A DNA stretch of 64,000 bases from positions 124,001 to 188,000 of the forward strand of contig NZ_VRUA01000001.1 of the NCBI RefSeq assembly GCF_008017535.1. The letters are read 5' to 3'. Below, piece after piece: positions 8,432 to 17,256 of this stretch. The notes under the pieces were generated by a model. The model ran no database searches and was not told the origin of the DNA. It worked only from the letters and a program-made list of their open reading frames with translations. This stretch comes from Ottowia flava (GTDB lineage Bacteria; Pseudomonadota; Gammaproteobacteria; Burkholderiales; Burkholderiaceae_C). How positions within the stretch are numbered: the first letter of the stretch is position 1; each line of letters starts with the position of its first letter. Both the position numbers and the translations under genes were made by a program.

Positions 8432-9151
8432 ATGCCGACCGCACCCCCACTTGAGAAAACCGCCCCCGTCTGGGACGAATGTCGCCTGGCTGAAACCCTG
8501 GACGCCGAAGGCTGGGCCACCCTGCCCGGCCTGCTGCCGCCCTGCGACTGCGCCACCCTGGCCGGCCTGTACGACGCGCCACGTCACTTTCGCAGCCGCA
8601 TCGTGATGGCGCGGCACGGCTTCGGGCGCGGCGAATACCAGTACTTCGCCTACCCGCTGCCGCCGTTGATCGAAGGGCTGCGCCACGCGCTGTACCCGCC
8701 GTTGGCGCGCATCGCCAACGCGTGGCAGGCGCGCCTGGGCTCACCCACGCGCTACCCGGCCGAGTTGCCCGAATTCCTGGCGCGCTGCCATGGGGCCGGG
8801 CAAACGCGGCCGACGCCGCTGCTGCTGCGCTACAGCGCGGGCGACCACAACTGCCTGCACCAGGACTTGTATGGCGAACACGTCTTTCCGCTGCAACTGG
8901 CCATCCTGCTGTCGGCGCCCGGGCGCGACTTCAGCGGTGGCGAATTCGTCATGACCGAACGCACCAGCGACGGCCAACGCGCCGACGTGGTGCCGCTGCG
9001 CCAAGGCGACGGCGTGGTCTTCACCGTCAACGAACGGCCCGTGCCCAGCCGGCGCGGTGGCTGGCGGCGGGCGCAGATGCGCCACGGCGTCAGCGCGGTG
9101 CGACAAGGGCAGCGCCACACCGTCGGCGTGATCTTTCACGACGCGCGCTGA
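8432..9151 (+). CDS. 2OG-Fe(II) oxygenase of the alkylation-repair cluster (Oxygenase-NA type)
   Basis: A 239-residue protein resembling the Pfam Oxygenase-NA family, non-haem iron, 2-oxoglutarate dioxygenases that co-occur with ada/alkA and are thought to act on damaged nucleic acid. The iron site is complete: H143-Q-D145 in CLHQDLYGEH and a distal His in QMRHGVS, with a downstream Arg (RQGQR) suited to bind 2-oxoglutarate. The conserved core VFPLQLAILLSAPGRDFSGG is shared with the second copy at 10923. First gene of a unit with ogt (34 bp downstream), preceded by a putative Ada box. The true substrate is not known. Confidence 0.82.
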   Translation: MPTAPPLEKTAPVWDECRLAETLDAEGWATLPGLLPPCDCATLAGLYDAPRHFRSRIVMARHGFGRGEYQYFAYPLPPLIEGLRHALYPPLARIANAWQARLGSPTRYPAELPEFLARCHGAGQTRPTPLLLRYSAGDHNCLHQDLYGEHVFPLQLAILLSAPGRDFSGGEFVMTERTSDGQRADVVPLRQGDGVVFTVNERPVPSRRGGWRRAQMRHGVSAVRQGQRHTVGVIFHDAR

Positions 9152-9185
9152 TGGCGCGCCCCAGCTTTGCTTCAAGGAGCCAACC

Positions 9186-9730
9186 ATGAACACCCTCATC
9201 CTCAGCCAATTGGATTCGCCCCAGGGCCCGCTGCGCCTGGTGATCGACGCCCAAGGCCGCGTGCACGCACTGGACTTCACCGAAGGTCTGTCGCCCGCGC
9301 GCCGGCGCATGGGTTTTGGCGCGGCGCAAGGCGGCCTGCGTGCGGGGCCTGCGCCCGCATCGGTGTCCGACGCGCTCGCCCGCTACTTTGACGGCGACTG
9401 GGCTGCGCTGGACGCCCTACCGGTGCGCACCCAAGGCGACGCGCTGCAGGAGCAGGTCTGGGCGGCGCTGCGGCGCATCCCCGCTGGGCGCACGGTGTCG
9501 TACGGGCAACTGGCGCGCTCGCTCGGCCTGCAAGATCCGCGCGCCGCCATCGACGTGGGCGCCGCCAACGCGGCCAACCCGATCGCGCTGATCATCCCCT
9601 GCCATCGGGTGGTTGCAGCGACGGCAGCCTGCGCGGCTACGCCTGGAGCCTGGTGCGCAAACGCTGGTTGCTGGCGCACGAACACGCTTTGGCGGAGGCG
9701 CCGCTGACCGCCACGCTGCCGGGGTTTTGA
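9186..9730 (+). pseudogene. ogt: Methylated-DNA-[protein]-cysteine S-methyltransferase, frameshifted after the active site
   Basis: Suicide repair of O6-alkylguanine by transfer of the alkyl group to a Cys. The N-terminal part and the active-site IIPCHRVV (C139, codon at 9600) are read from the ATG at 9186, which has an AAGGAG site. Directly afterwards, at 9612-9616, one base appears to be missing. The conserved remainder (SDGSLRGYAWSLVRKRWLL, ending at TGA 9728) continues in another frame, while the original frame ends at 9707 with an unrelated tail. Restoring one G gives the canonical PCHRVVGSDGSLRGY. It is either a sequencing error or a recent loss. Confidence 0.85.
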
Positions 9731-9763
9731 CCGACCGATCCCGCCCGCGCGGGCGCCAATTTG

Positions 9764-9799
9764 ATTCAATCGCAAGAAACGGAATGCTTGCGATTGAAT
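9764..9799. promoter_or_regulatory. Inverted pair of Ada-box-like sequences upstream of ada
   Basis: A perfect 13-bp inverted repeat, ATTCAATCGCAAG at 9764-9776 and CTTGCGATTGAAT at 9787-9799, with a 10-bp spacer. The minus-strand copy reads AATTCAATCGCAAG (9800-9787), identical to the site at 8348. Position is 54 bp before the ada start, suitable for autoregulation by methylated Ada. Confidence 0.65.
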
Positions 9800-9852
9800 T
9801 TCGTCTTACGCTGAACACCTCATTCGATTCTTCTCCGCTTGCGAGCCTCACC

Positions 9853-10926
9853 ATGACCTCGTCCACCACCTCAACGCCTTACCGCAGCGACGACGCCCGC
9901 TGGCAGGCCATCGCCACGCGCGATGCCGCCGCCGACGGCGCCTTTGTCTACGCCGTGCGCACCACCGGCGTGTACTGCCGCCCCAGCGCCAACGGCCGTT
10001 TGCCAAGGCGCGACAACGTCGAGTTTTTTGACACGCCGGCCGCCGCCGAAGCCGCGGGCTACCGCGCCAGCCGCCGCGCCTGCGCCGACCGCACCGCCGC
10101 GGCCAGCGAGCGCGCCGCCCTGGTGGCCGAGGCTTGCCGCCAGATCAACAGCGCGGAGACGGCGCCCACGTTGGACGCCCTCGCCACCCACGCCGGCATG
10201 AGCCCCCACCACTTTCACCGCGTGTTCAAGGCCGAGACGGGGATGACCCCCAAGGCCTACGCCGCAGCGCAGCGCGCGCAGCGCCTGCGCGACGCTTTGC
10301 AACAGTGCGCAGGCACGGTGACGGACGCGATCTACGGTGCGGGCTTTGGCTCCAACAGCCGCTTTTACGCCGGTGCCGACCAGATGCTGGGCATGCTGCC
10401 GCGCGCTTACCAAGCCGGCGGTGCGGGCGCGGTGATCCGGTTCGCGCTGGGCGATTGTGCGCTGGGCGCGATCCTGGTGGCGCAAAGCCAGCTGGGCCTG
10501 TGCGCCATCCTGCTGGGCGACGAGCCGGACCAGCTGCTGCGCGATCTGCAGGACCAGTTCCCCAAAGCCGAGCTGGTCGGCGGCAACGCCGAGTTCGAGA
10601 AGCTGGTGGCGCAGGTGGTCGGTTTCATCGAAGCGCCGCACCTGGGGCTCAACCTGCCGCTGGACGTGCGCGGCACGGCCTTCCAGCAGCGCGTGTGGCA
10701 GGCGCTGGGCAGCATCCCGCCCGGCAGCACCGCCAGCTACGCCGAGATCGCTGAGCGCATCGGCGCGCCCAAGGCGGTGCGCGCGGTGGCGCAGGCTTGC
10801 GGCGCCAACGCGCTGGCGGTCGCCATCCCCTGTCACCGCGTGGTGCGGCGCGACGGCGACATCTCGGGCTATCGCTGGGGCGTGGCGCGCAAGCGCGAAC
10901 TGCTGCGGCGCGAGGCGACGGCATGA
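9853..10926 (+). CDS. ada: Bifunctional Ada: AraC-type activator and O6-methylguanine-DNA methyltransferase, with degenerate N-terminal zinc site
   Basis: A 357-residue three-part protein. Residues 1-80 are the Ada N-domain, 85-180 an AraC-type helix-turn-helix region (ATHAGMSPHHFHRVFKAETGMTPKAY), and 200-357 the methyltransferase with AIPCHRVV (C327) and GYRWGVARKRELL. In E. coli the N-domain zinc is held by C38, C42, C69 and C72. Here only the C38 equivalent (C42 in YCRPS) remains; the others are A46, S73 and A76, with a stray C77. The phosphotriester switch is therefore doubtful, while O6 repair should work. The ATG at 9853 was chosen on domain length. Its stop overlaps the next start (ATGA). 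Confidence 0.9.
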   Translation: MTSSTTSTPYRSDDARWQAIATRDAAADGAFVYAVRTTGVYCRPSANGRLPRRDNVEFFDTPAAAEAAGYRASRRACADRTAAASERAALVAEACRQINSAETAPTLDALATHAGMSPHHFHRVFKAETGMTPKAYAAAQRAQRLRDALQQCAGTVTDAIYGAGFGSNSRFYAGADQMLGMLPRAYQAGGAGAVIRFALGDCALGAILVAQSQLGLCAILLGDEPDQLLRDLQDQFPKAELVGGNAEFEKLVAQVVGFIEAPHLGLNLPLDVRGTAFQQRVWQALGSIPPGSTASYAEIAERIGAPKAVRAVAQACGANALAVAIPCHRVVRRDGDISGYRWGVARKRELLRREATA

Positions 10927-11618
10927 GCGCGGCTGGGGATACCTCGACCCGAATCGACGCCAACACCGTGGCCTCGCACCGCGCGGCGCCGGGCGCCTGG
11001 GATGCGGCGGCCATCGATGCTCAGTTGAGCCAGAACGGGTACGCGCTGTTGCCAGGTCTGTTCGGGTCGGCTGTGGCCCCTTGGCAAGCCGCCCACGAAT
11101 CGAACGATCTACCCAACGGCCCGCTGCCACCGGCCTTCGCCATGTGGCGCCACGCCTTGTACCGCCGCCTGGCGCCCATTGCCAACCGGTGGGCCCAGGC
11201 CTTGGGCGAGCCGGCGCATTTCCCGCCAGAGCTGACCGACTTCGACACGCTCAATCGGGCGGCGGGTCAGAACACCCCGCTCAGCCTGGTCAGTCGGCTG
11301 AACGCCGGGGCCGAGGTTGCGCTGCGCCAGGACACAGCGGGCACGCTCGTGTTTCCGCTGCAGGTCGTCGGCCTCCTGTCGGCACCCGATGCGGACTTCA
11401 CCGGCGGCGCTTTCGTTCTGGTGGAGCAACGACCGCGGATGCAGTCGCGCCCGAGCGTGGTGCCGCTGCAGTTTGGCGACGCCGCCATCATCTGCACCGG
11501 CCCGCGCCCCGTGCGCGGCCGCCAGGGCATCTACCGCGTGAACGTCCGCCACGCGATCGCGCGCGTGCGCAGCGGGCAGCGTGTGGGGCTCTCGCTGTCG
11601 TTTCATGGCGCCGTGTAG
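10923..11618 (+). CDS. Second Oxygenase-NA-like protein with altered iron site
   Basis: A 231-residue paralogue of the protein at 8432; the core VFPLQVVGLLSAPDADFTGG aligns without gaps. The first iron ligand is changed: the HxD motif of the paralogue reads R135-Q-D137 here (ALRQDTAG), and the preceding DHN is AEV. The distal RHA and the GQR segment are kept. It is probably unable to bind iron normally and may be a regulatory or structural partner, or a decaying copy. The start ATG overlaps the ada stop by four bases, so it is translationally coupled to ada and should be induced with it. Confidence 0.75.
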   Translation: MSAAGDTSTRIDANTVASHRAAPGAWDAAAIDAQLSQNGYALLPGLFGSAVAPWQAAHESNDLPNGPLPPAFAMWRHALYRRLAPIANRWAQALGEPAHFPPELTDFDTLNRAAGQNTPLSLVSRLNAGAEVALRQDTAGTLVFPLQVVGLLSAPDADFTGGAFVLVEQRPRMQSRPSVVPLQFGDAAIICTGPRPVRGRQGIYRVNVRHAIARVRSGQRVGLSLSFHGAV

Positions 11619-11907
11619 TGCAGATCCGTCAGGGCCGACCCTTTTTGGCACGCGCACTTGGACCCTGATGGGCCCCGACGGGCAGTCGTACGCCAGTGCG
11701 ACGCCCGGCGCCCTGGGCGGCCACCGGCGTGGGCGCATCTACGGGCAGCTCAACTGCCGATCGGCCTTGCAGGCGATCGTGCGCGGCGGCTACGTCCCGC
11801 AGCGTGTGTTCTTTGCCGATGAGGCCACGGCCATTGCGGCGGGGTACCGGCCTTGCGCCGTGTGCATGCCGCAGGCCTATGCGAATTGGCAGGCAAAGCA
11901 CCCGTGA
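11605..11907 (+). CDS. Stand-alone Ada-type metal-binding domain protein
   Basis: About 100 residues, almost wholly one Ada N-terminal zinc-domain fold: RIYGQLNC (C51), VFFADEATAIAAGYRPC (C84), AVC (C87). Compared with E. coli Ada it keeps C42, C69 and C72 equivalents, but the methyl-acceptor position is G47. It could therefore bind zinc through three Cys plus another ligand but not take up a methyl group. The start is uncertain: ATG 11605 overlaps the upstream gene by 14 bp, while ATG 11668 would give an 80-residue form beginning just before the domain. Last gene of the ada unit. Confidence 0.75.
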   Translation: MAPCSADPSGPTLFGTRTWTLMGPDGQSYASATPGALGGHRRGRIYGQLNCRSALQAIVRGGYVPQRVFFADEATAIAAGYRPCAVCMPQAYANWQAKHP

Positions 11908-11982
11908 ATCCGCTGGCGTGCACTGCCCACCATCCGAAGCCGCCGCAAATCGGGAGCAAATCACCAGGGCCCACCCACAAAA

Positions 11983-12004
11983 AAACCCCGCCGAAGCGGG
12001 GTTT
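11983..12004 (-). terminator. Rho-independent terminator of phaB
   Basis: Nine-bp stem AAACCCCGC/GCGGGGTTT with a CGAA loop in the convergent gap. On the minus strand it is followed by a run of T, so it fits the end of the pha unit best; on the plus strand it may act weakly for the ada unit. Confidence 0.85.
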
Positions 12005-12026
12005 GGTGCGTCCGACTCCGGCGCGA

Positions 12027-12764
12027 TCAGCCCATGTGCAGGCCGCCGTTGCAGGAGAAGTTGGCGCCGGTGGTGAAACCCGCGTCGTCGCCGGCCAGCC
12101 AGGCGACGATAGAGCCGATTTCGTCTGGGGTGCCCAGGCGCTTGACCGGGATGGTGCCGACGATCTTTTCCAGCACGTCGGGACGGATGGCCTTGACCAT
12201 GTCGGTGCCGATGTAGCCGGGGCTGACCGTGTTCACGGTAACGCCCTTGCCGGCCAGCTCCTGCGCCAGCGCCATGGCAAAACCGTGCATGCCGGCCTTG
12301 GCGGCCGAGTAGTTGGTCTGCCCGGCCTGGCCTTTTTCACCGTTGACCGAACTGATCTGGATGATGCGGCCAAAACCGCGCTCGGCCATATCGGGCACGA
12401 CCTGCTTGGTCACGTTGAACATGCTGGTCAGGTTGGTGTCGATCACCGCGTCCCAGTCTTCGCGGGTCATCTTCAGGAACATGCGGTCGCGCGTGATGCC
12501 GGCGTTGTTGACCAGCACGTCGATCGGGCCGTGGTCGGCCTTGGCCTTGGCGAAGGCGTCGGCGGTGGACTGCCAGTCGCTCACGTTGCCCACGCTTGCG
12601 TAGAACGTGTAGCCCAGCGCCTTCTGCTCGTCCAGCCACTTCTGGAAGTCGCGCGTCGGGCCGCAGCCAGCGATGACTTTGAAACCTTCCTTGTGCAGGC
12701 GCTGGCAGATCGCGGTGCCGATGCCACCCATGCCGCCGGTCACGTACGCTACTTTCTGACTCAT
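12027..12764 (-). CDS. phaB: Acetoacetyl-CoA reductase (PHB pathway)
   Basis: NADPH-dependent reduction of acetoacetyl-CoA to (R)-3-hydroxybutyryl-CoA, the second step of polyhydroxybutyrate synthesis. The 245-residue short-chain dehydrogenase has the TGGMGGIG nucleotide loop, NNAG, the catalytic Ser of QISSVNG and the YSAAK Tyr/Lys pair, plus VSPGYIGTDMV. Length and motifs match PhaB closely. The ATG at 12764 follows AGGAGACAG. It is third in the order phaC-phaA-cupin-phaB on the minus strand, 76 bp after the cupin stop counting from the other side, and ends at a clear terminator. Confidence 0.95.
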   Translation of the reverse strand: MSQKVAYVTGGMGGIGTAICQRLHKEGFKVIAGCGPTRDFQKWLDEQKALGYTFYASVGNVSDWQSTADAFAKAKADHGPIDVLVNNAGITRDRMFLKMTREDWDAVIDTNLTSMFNVTKQVVPDMAERGFGRIIQISSVNGEKGQAGQTNYSAAKAGMHGFAMALAQELAGKGVTVNTVSPGYIGTDMVKAIRPDVLEKIVGTIPVKRLGTPDEIGSIVAWLAGDDAGFTTGANFSCNGGLHMG

Positions 12765-12840
12765 TTACTGTCTCCTCAATGGACTGCGAAAAAAACTGTC
12801 GGAAATTTAGGCACGCCGACCCTCCCGTGCAAACCCCTGC

Positions 12841-13205
12841 TCAAACCCAGACGTCGTTCGGCGCGGTGTAGGCGCCGCCAGCGGCCCCGGTGTTCACCAC
12901 GCCACGCGGCTCGACCAGCATCACCGCGCATTCCTGCGCCGCCACGGGCCGGTGCTCAACGCCCTTGGGCACCACGCACAGCTCGCCCTGCGCGAGCGGA
13001 ACGGTCCGGTCGCGAAACTGCAGTTCCAGCGCGCCGTCGACGACGATGAACACCTCGTCGGTGTCCGCGTGGCTGTGCCACACGAATTCGCCTTGGATCT
13101 TGACGAGCTTGAACTGGTAGTCGTTCATCTCGGCGATCACCCGCGGCGACCAGTGCTCGGCAAAGCGGCCGAGCTTGTCCTGCAGGTTGATCGCTGCCGC
13201 AGCCA

Positions 13206-13206
<1 letters not shown>
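12841..13206 (-). CDS. Small cupin-domain protein between phaA and phaB
   Basis: A 121-residue single-domain cupin. The metal-binding motif is present: [19 protein letters not shown] carries two His and a Glu, and KGVEHRPVA carries the second-motif His. It may bind a metal and a small carboxylate. The ATG at 13206 overlaps the phaA stop in an ATGA arrangement, so translation is coupled to phaA. Usually phaA and phaB are adjacent in related bacteria, so the cupin is an insertion into the PHA operon. Its role there is unknown. The C-terminal tail (TAPNDVWV) is unusual for an enzyme. Confidence 0.85.
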
Positions 13207-14387
<1,181 letters not shown>

Positions 14388-14400
14388 GGAACGCTCTCCT

Positions 14401-14454
14401 TTCGATAGCTGCTCGCGCTTGTCCCTGTAGCGCTAGCCGCTGTTTTGATGCTGA
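14401..14454 (+). repeat. Dispersed repeat copy R4
   Basis: About 54 bp filling most of the phaC-phaA intergenic gap: TTCGATAGCTGCTCGCGC core followed by CTGTAGCGCTAGCCGC and a TTTTGATG arm. It lies within the pha transcription unit. Confidence 0.75.
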
Positions 14455-14463
14455 ATCTGAAAA

Positions 14464-16221
14464 TCAGGCCTTGGCCTTGACGTAGCTGCCGGGTGCGGGC
14501 TCGATCGCCTCGTACGCGGTGCCGCGGCCGTAGCGCTTGGGCGCGGCCACCTGCTTGCCGCCGTGGTCGCCCAGCCAGTCGGACCAGTCGGGCCACCAGC
14601 TGCCGGGCGTTTCGGTGGCGCCGGCGATCCATTCGTTCACATCGGCCGGAAACTTGCCGTCGTCGCGCACCCAGTGGCTGCGCTTCTTGGCGGCGGGCGG
14701 GTTGATCACGCCGGCGATGTGGCCGGACGCGCCCATCATGAAGCGCTTCTTGCCCGGCAGCACCTGCGTGGAGGCGTAGGCGCCGCCGATCGGCACGATG
14801 TGGTCTTCGCGCGAGCCGTAGATGTAGACCGGGATATCGAGCTTGCGCAGGTCGATCTTCTCGCCGCAAACCGTGGCCTTGCCGGGCTTGACGAGGTTGT
14901 TTTCAAGGTAGGTGTTGCGCAGGTACCAAGCGTAGAACGGGCCCGGCAGGTTGGTGGAGTCGCTGTTCCAGTACAGCAGGTCAAACGCGGGCGGCGTTTC
15001 GCCCTTGAGGTAGTTGCCCACCACGTAGTTCCACACCAGGTCGTTGGGCCGCAGAAAGCTGAAGGTGCTGGCCAGGTCGTTGCCCTTGAGCATGCCGCCC
15101 GCGCCCATCTGCATCTCGCGAAAACGCACCATGTTCTCGTCGATGAAGACATCCAGGATGCCGGTGTCGCGGAAGTCGATCAGCGTGGTCAGCAGGGTCA
15201 GCGCCGACACGGGCTTTTCACCGCGTGCAGCCAGCACGGCCAGCGCCGTGGTCAGGATGGTGCCGCCCACGCAGAAGCCCAGGGCGTTGATCTGCTTGGC
15301 GCCGGTGACGTCCTGCACCGTTTCGATGGCCTTGATGGCAGCGTTCTGGATGTAGTCGTCCCAGGAGTACTTCTCCATTGACGCGTCGGGGTTGCGCCAG
15401 CTCACCACGAAGGTGCGGTGGCCCTGGCTGACGGCGTAGCGAATGAAGGAGTTTTCAGGCTGCAGGTCGAGGATGTAGAACTTGTTGATGCAGGGCGGCA
15501 CCAGCAGAAAAGGTTTTTCGTACACCTTGGCGGTCAGCGGCTTGTATTCGATCAGCTGGAACAGCTCGTTCTCGAACACCACGGCGCCCTCGGTGGTGGC
15601 AACGTTCTTGCCGACCTCGAACACGCTTTCGTCGGTCATCGACACGTGCCCCAGGCGCATGTCGTGCAGGATGTTGGCCAGGCCCTTGGCCAGGCTTTCG
15701 CCCTGCGTCTCGATGGCTTTTTGCTGCGCGTCGGCGTTCAGCGCCAGGAAGTTGCTGGGCGACGCCGCGGCCACCCACTGCTCGACGGCAAAGCGCACGC
15801 GCTGGCGGCTCTTTTCGTCGCCCTCGGCCGCTTCGGCCATGGCCATCAGCGTGCGGGCGTTGAGCAGGTAGACCGCGGCGGTGAAGGACGACAGCGGATT
15901 GCTGGTCCAGGCCTCGCCCTTGAAACGCCGGTCCTTGAGTGTCGGGTTGGCCTGCAGCGTCTGGTTCCACAGCTCGCTGGCTTCGCGCACGTAGTTCTGC
16001 TGCAGCTCGAGCATCTTCTCGGGCGGGAACGTCAGGCTGGGAAGATCGACCGGGGTGGGGCCGCGCCCGAGCGGGCTCATGCCGCCGAGATCCATGTTCT
16101 GGAACTGCGCGAACGCGTTCTTCCAGCCTTCGATGAGCCCCTGATCCATGGGAAAACCCATGCCCTGGGGCAACTTGCTCATCATGTCCTGCCAAAGCGA
16201 GGAAGCCTGGTTCGGCGTCAT
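14464..16221 (-). CDS. phaC: Class I poly(3-hydroxyalkanoate) synthase
   Basis: Polymerises (R)-3-hydroxyacyl-CoA into PHA at the granule surface. The 585-residue protein has the class I lipase-like box GFCVGG with the catalytic Cys, the Asp of GSREDHIVP and the His of GASGHIAG, all in the alpha/beta-hydrolase domain from about residue 230. The conserved W-x-W-rich end (GSWWPDWSDWL) is also present. The ATG at 16221 has GGAGACACC upstream and gives the standard N-terminal length; the open frame continues to 16392 without need. First gene of phaC-phaA-cupin-phaB. Confidence 0.97.
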   Translation of the reverse strand: MTPNQASSLWQDMMSKLPQGMGFPMDQGLIEGWKNAFAQFQNMDLGGMSPLGRGPTPVDLPSLTFPPEKMLELQQNYVREASELWNQTLQANPTLKDRRFKGEAWTSNPLSSFTAAVYLLNARTLMAMAEAAEGDEKSRQRVRFAVEQWVAAASPSNFLALNADAQQKAIETQGESLAKGLANILHDMRLGHVSMTDESVFEVGKNVATTEGAVVFENELFQLIEYKPLTAKVYEKPFLLVPPCINKFYILDLQPENSFIRYAVSQGHRTFVVSWRNPDASMEKYSWDDYIQNAAIKAIETVQDVTGAKQINALGFCVGGTILTTALAVLAARGEKPVSALTLLTTLIDFRDTGILDVFIDENMVRFREMQMGAGGMLKGNDLASTFSFLRPNDLVWNYVVGNYLKGETPPAFDLLYWNSDSTNLPGPFYAWYLRNTYLENNLVKPGKATVCGEKIDLRKLDIPVYIYGSREDHIVPIGGAYASTQVLPGKKRFMMGASGHIAGVINPPAAKKRSHWVRDDGKFPADVNEWIAGATETPGSWWPDWSDWLGDHGGKQVAAPKRYGRGTAYEAIEPAPGSYVKAKA

Positions 16222-16405
16222 GGTGTCTCCTGAAATCGTTGTGTTGACGGGTCCGCGCAGCGGTGGGAGGAGCCGTCGCCGCGCCTTGACCGCTGCTGAG
16301 CCCAGTATCCCCGAGCTCGGTAACGGCACACTGACACGCTGCCAATATACGCCGACTTCTGCGGGCTTCCGGGCGGGCGCCTCCCCGGTCAATCCCTGTC
16401 AGGGC

Positions 16406-17251
16406 TTACGCGGAGGGCGCGCCAACCTCGTCGATCCAGATGCAGGCGGCCATGCGGCCGGTGCCGCCCAGCGCCGACTGGTCGCGCCGGAACGAGAAGT
16501 AGCGATCCGGCCGCGCCACGGTGCACCAAGCGTCGCTGCCGTCGTTACCGTACACCGCCGTGACGCCGTTCGTGAGCAGCACGCGCCGCGCAAGCGCGGG
16601 CAGATCCGCCAGGAACTTGCCGGGCGTGTGCGGCGCAAAGGCCGGGTCTGCGCCAGCGTCCTGCGCGAGGAACGCCTCCCGCACCTCAGCGCCCACCTCG
16701 AAGGCACGTGGTCCAATGCAGGGGCCCAGCCAGGCGATGATCGGATCAGCGCCTTGATTCGCTTCATTATCGATAGCTGGCTGCGCCCGTCCCGCCTGCC
16801 CTGCAGGCCGAAACTGCTCCAAAGTCGCCTGGAGCACACCCGATGCGAGCCCGCGCCAGCCCGCATGCGCAGCGGCCACGGCGCTGCCGCTGGCGGTGGT
16901 CAGCAACACGGGAAGGCAGTCGGCCACCATCACCGTGCAGGCGACGTCGCTTCGAGTGCTGAACGCCGCATCCGCCGTGGTGCCATCGGCAAGATCCGGT
17001 GAGAGCGCGCACACGCCCGTGCCATGCACCTGATGCAGAAACACGGGCCGCGCAGCCCCCAGCGCCTGCGCCAGCAACGCGCGGTTGGCAGCCACGGCAT
17101 CAGCGGCATCGCCCACGTGATCGCCTAGGTTGAAATACTGATAAGGCGCGGGTGAAGCGCCATCGGCAGGCGACGAACCGCGCGTGGTGAACAGCGCCCG
17201 CACCCGCGTGGGTGCCGGCCAGTCGGGTACAAACCAGCGCGCGTCGACCAT
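16406..17251 (-). CDS. pgeF: Peptidoglycan editing factor PgeF (polyphenol oxidase/laccase-domain family)
   Basis: YfiH/DUF152-type protein; in E. coli PgeF removes misincorporated L-Ser from peptidoglycan precursors, and homologues show multicopper or purine-nucleoside activity in vitro. The metal-site motifs are present: FLHQVHGTGV, VADCLPVLL and AAHAGWRGL. Length is 281 residues from ATG 17251; a GTG at 17260 is also in frame and overlaps the maiA stop. Residues around 155-175 (AGQAGRAQPAIDNEANQGAD) are not expected in the family and are encoded by repeat copy R5. Located between maiA and phaC. Confidence 0.93.
   Translation of the reverse strand: MVDARWFVPDWPAPTRVRALFTTRGSSPADGASPAPYQYFNLGDHVGDAADAVAANRALLAQALGAARPVFLHQVHGTGVCALSPDLADGTTADAAFSTRSDVACTVMVADCLPVLLTTASGSAVAAAHAGWRGLASGVLQATLEQFRPAGQAGRAQPAIDNEANQGADPIIAWLGPCIGPRAFEVGAEVREAFLAQDAGADPAFAPHTPGKFLADLPALARRVLLTNGVTAVYGNDGSDAWCTVARPDRYFSFRRDQSALGGTGRMAACIWIDEVGAPSA
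16760..16816 (+). repeat. Dispersed repeat copy R5, inside pgeF
   Basis: Core ATCGATAGCTGGCTGCGCCC with CCTGCAGGCCGAAACTG as distal arm, about 57 bp and in frame with pgeF on the opposite strand. It adds a polar insert at a loop position before the LGPCIGP motif. Confidence 0.75.
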
Positions 17252-17256
17252 GCGGT

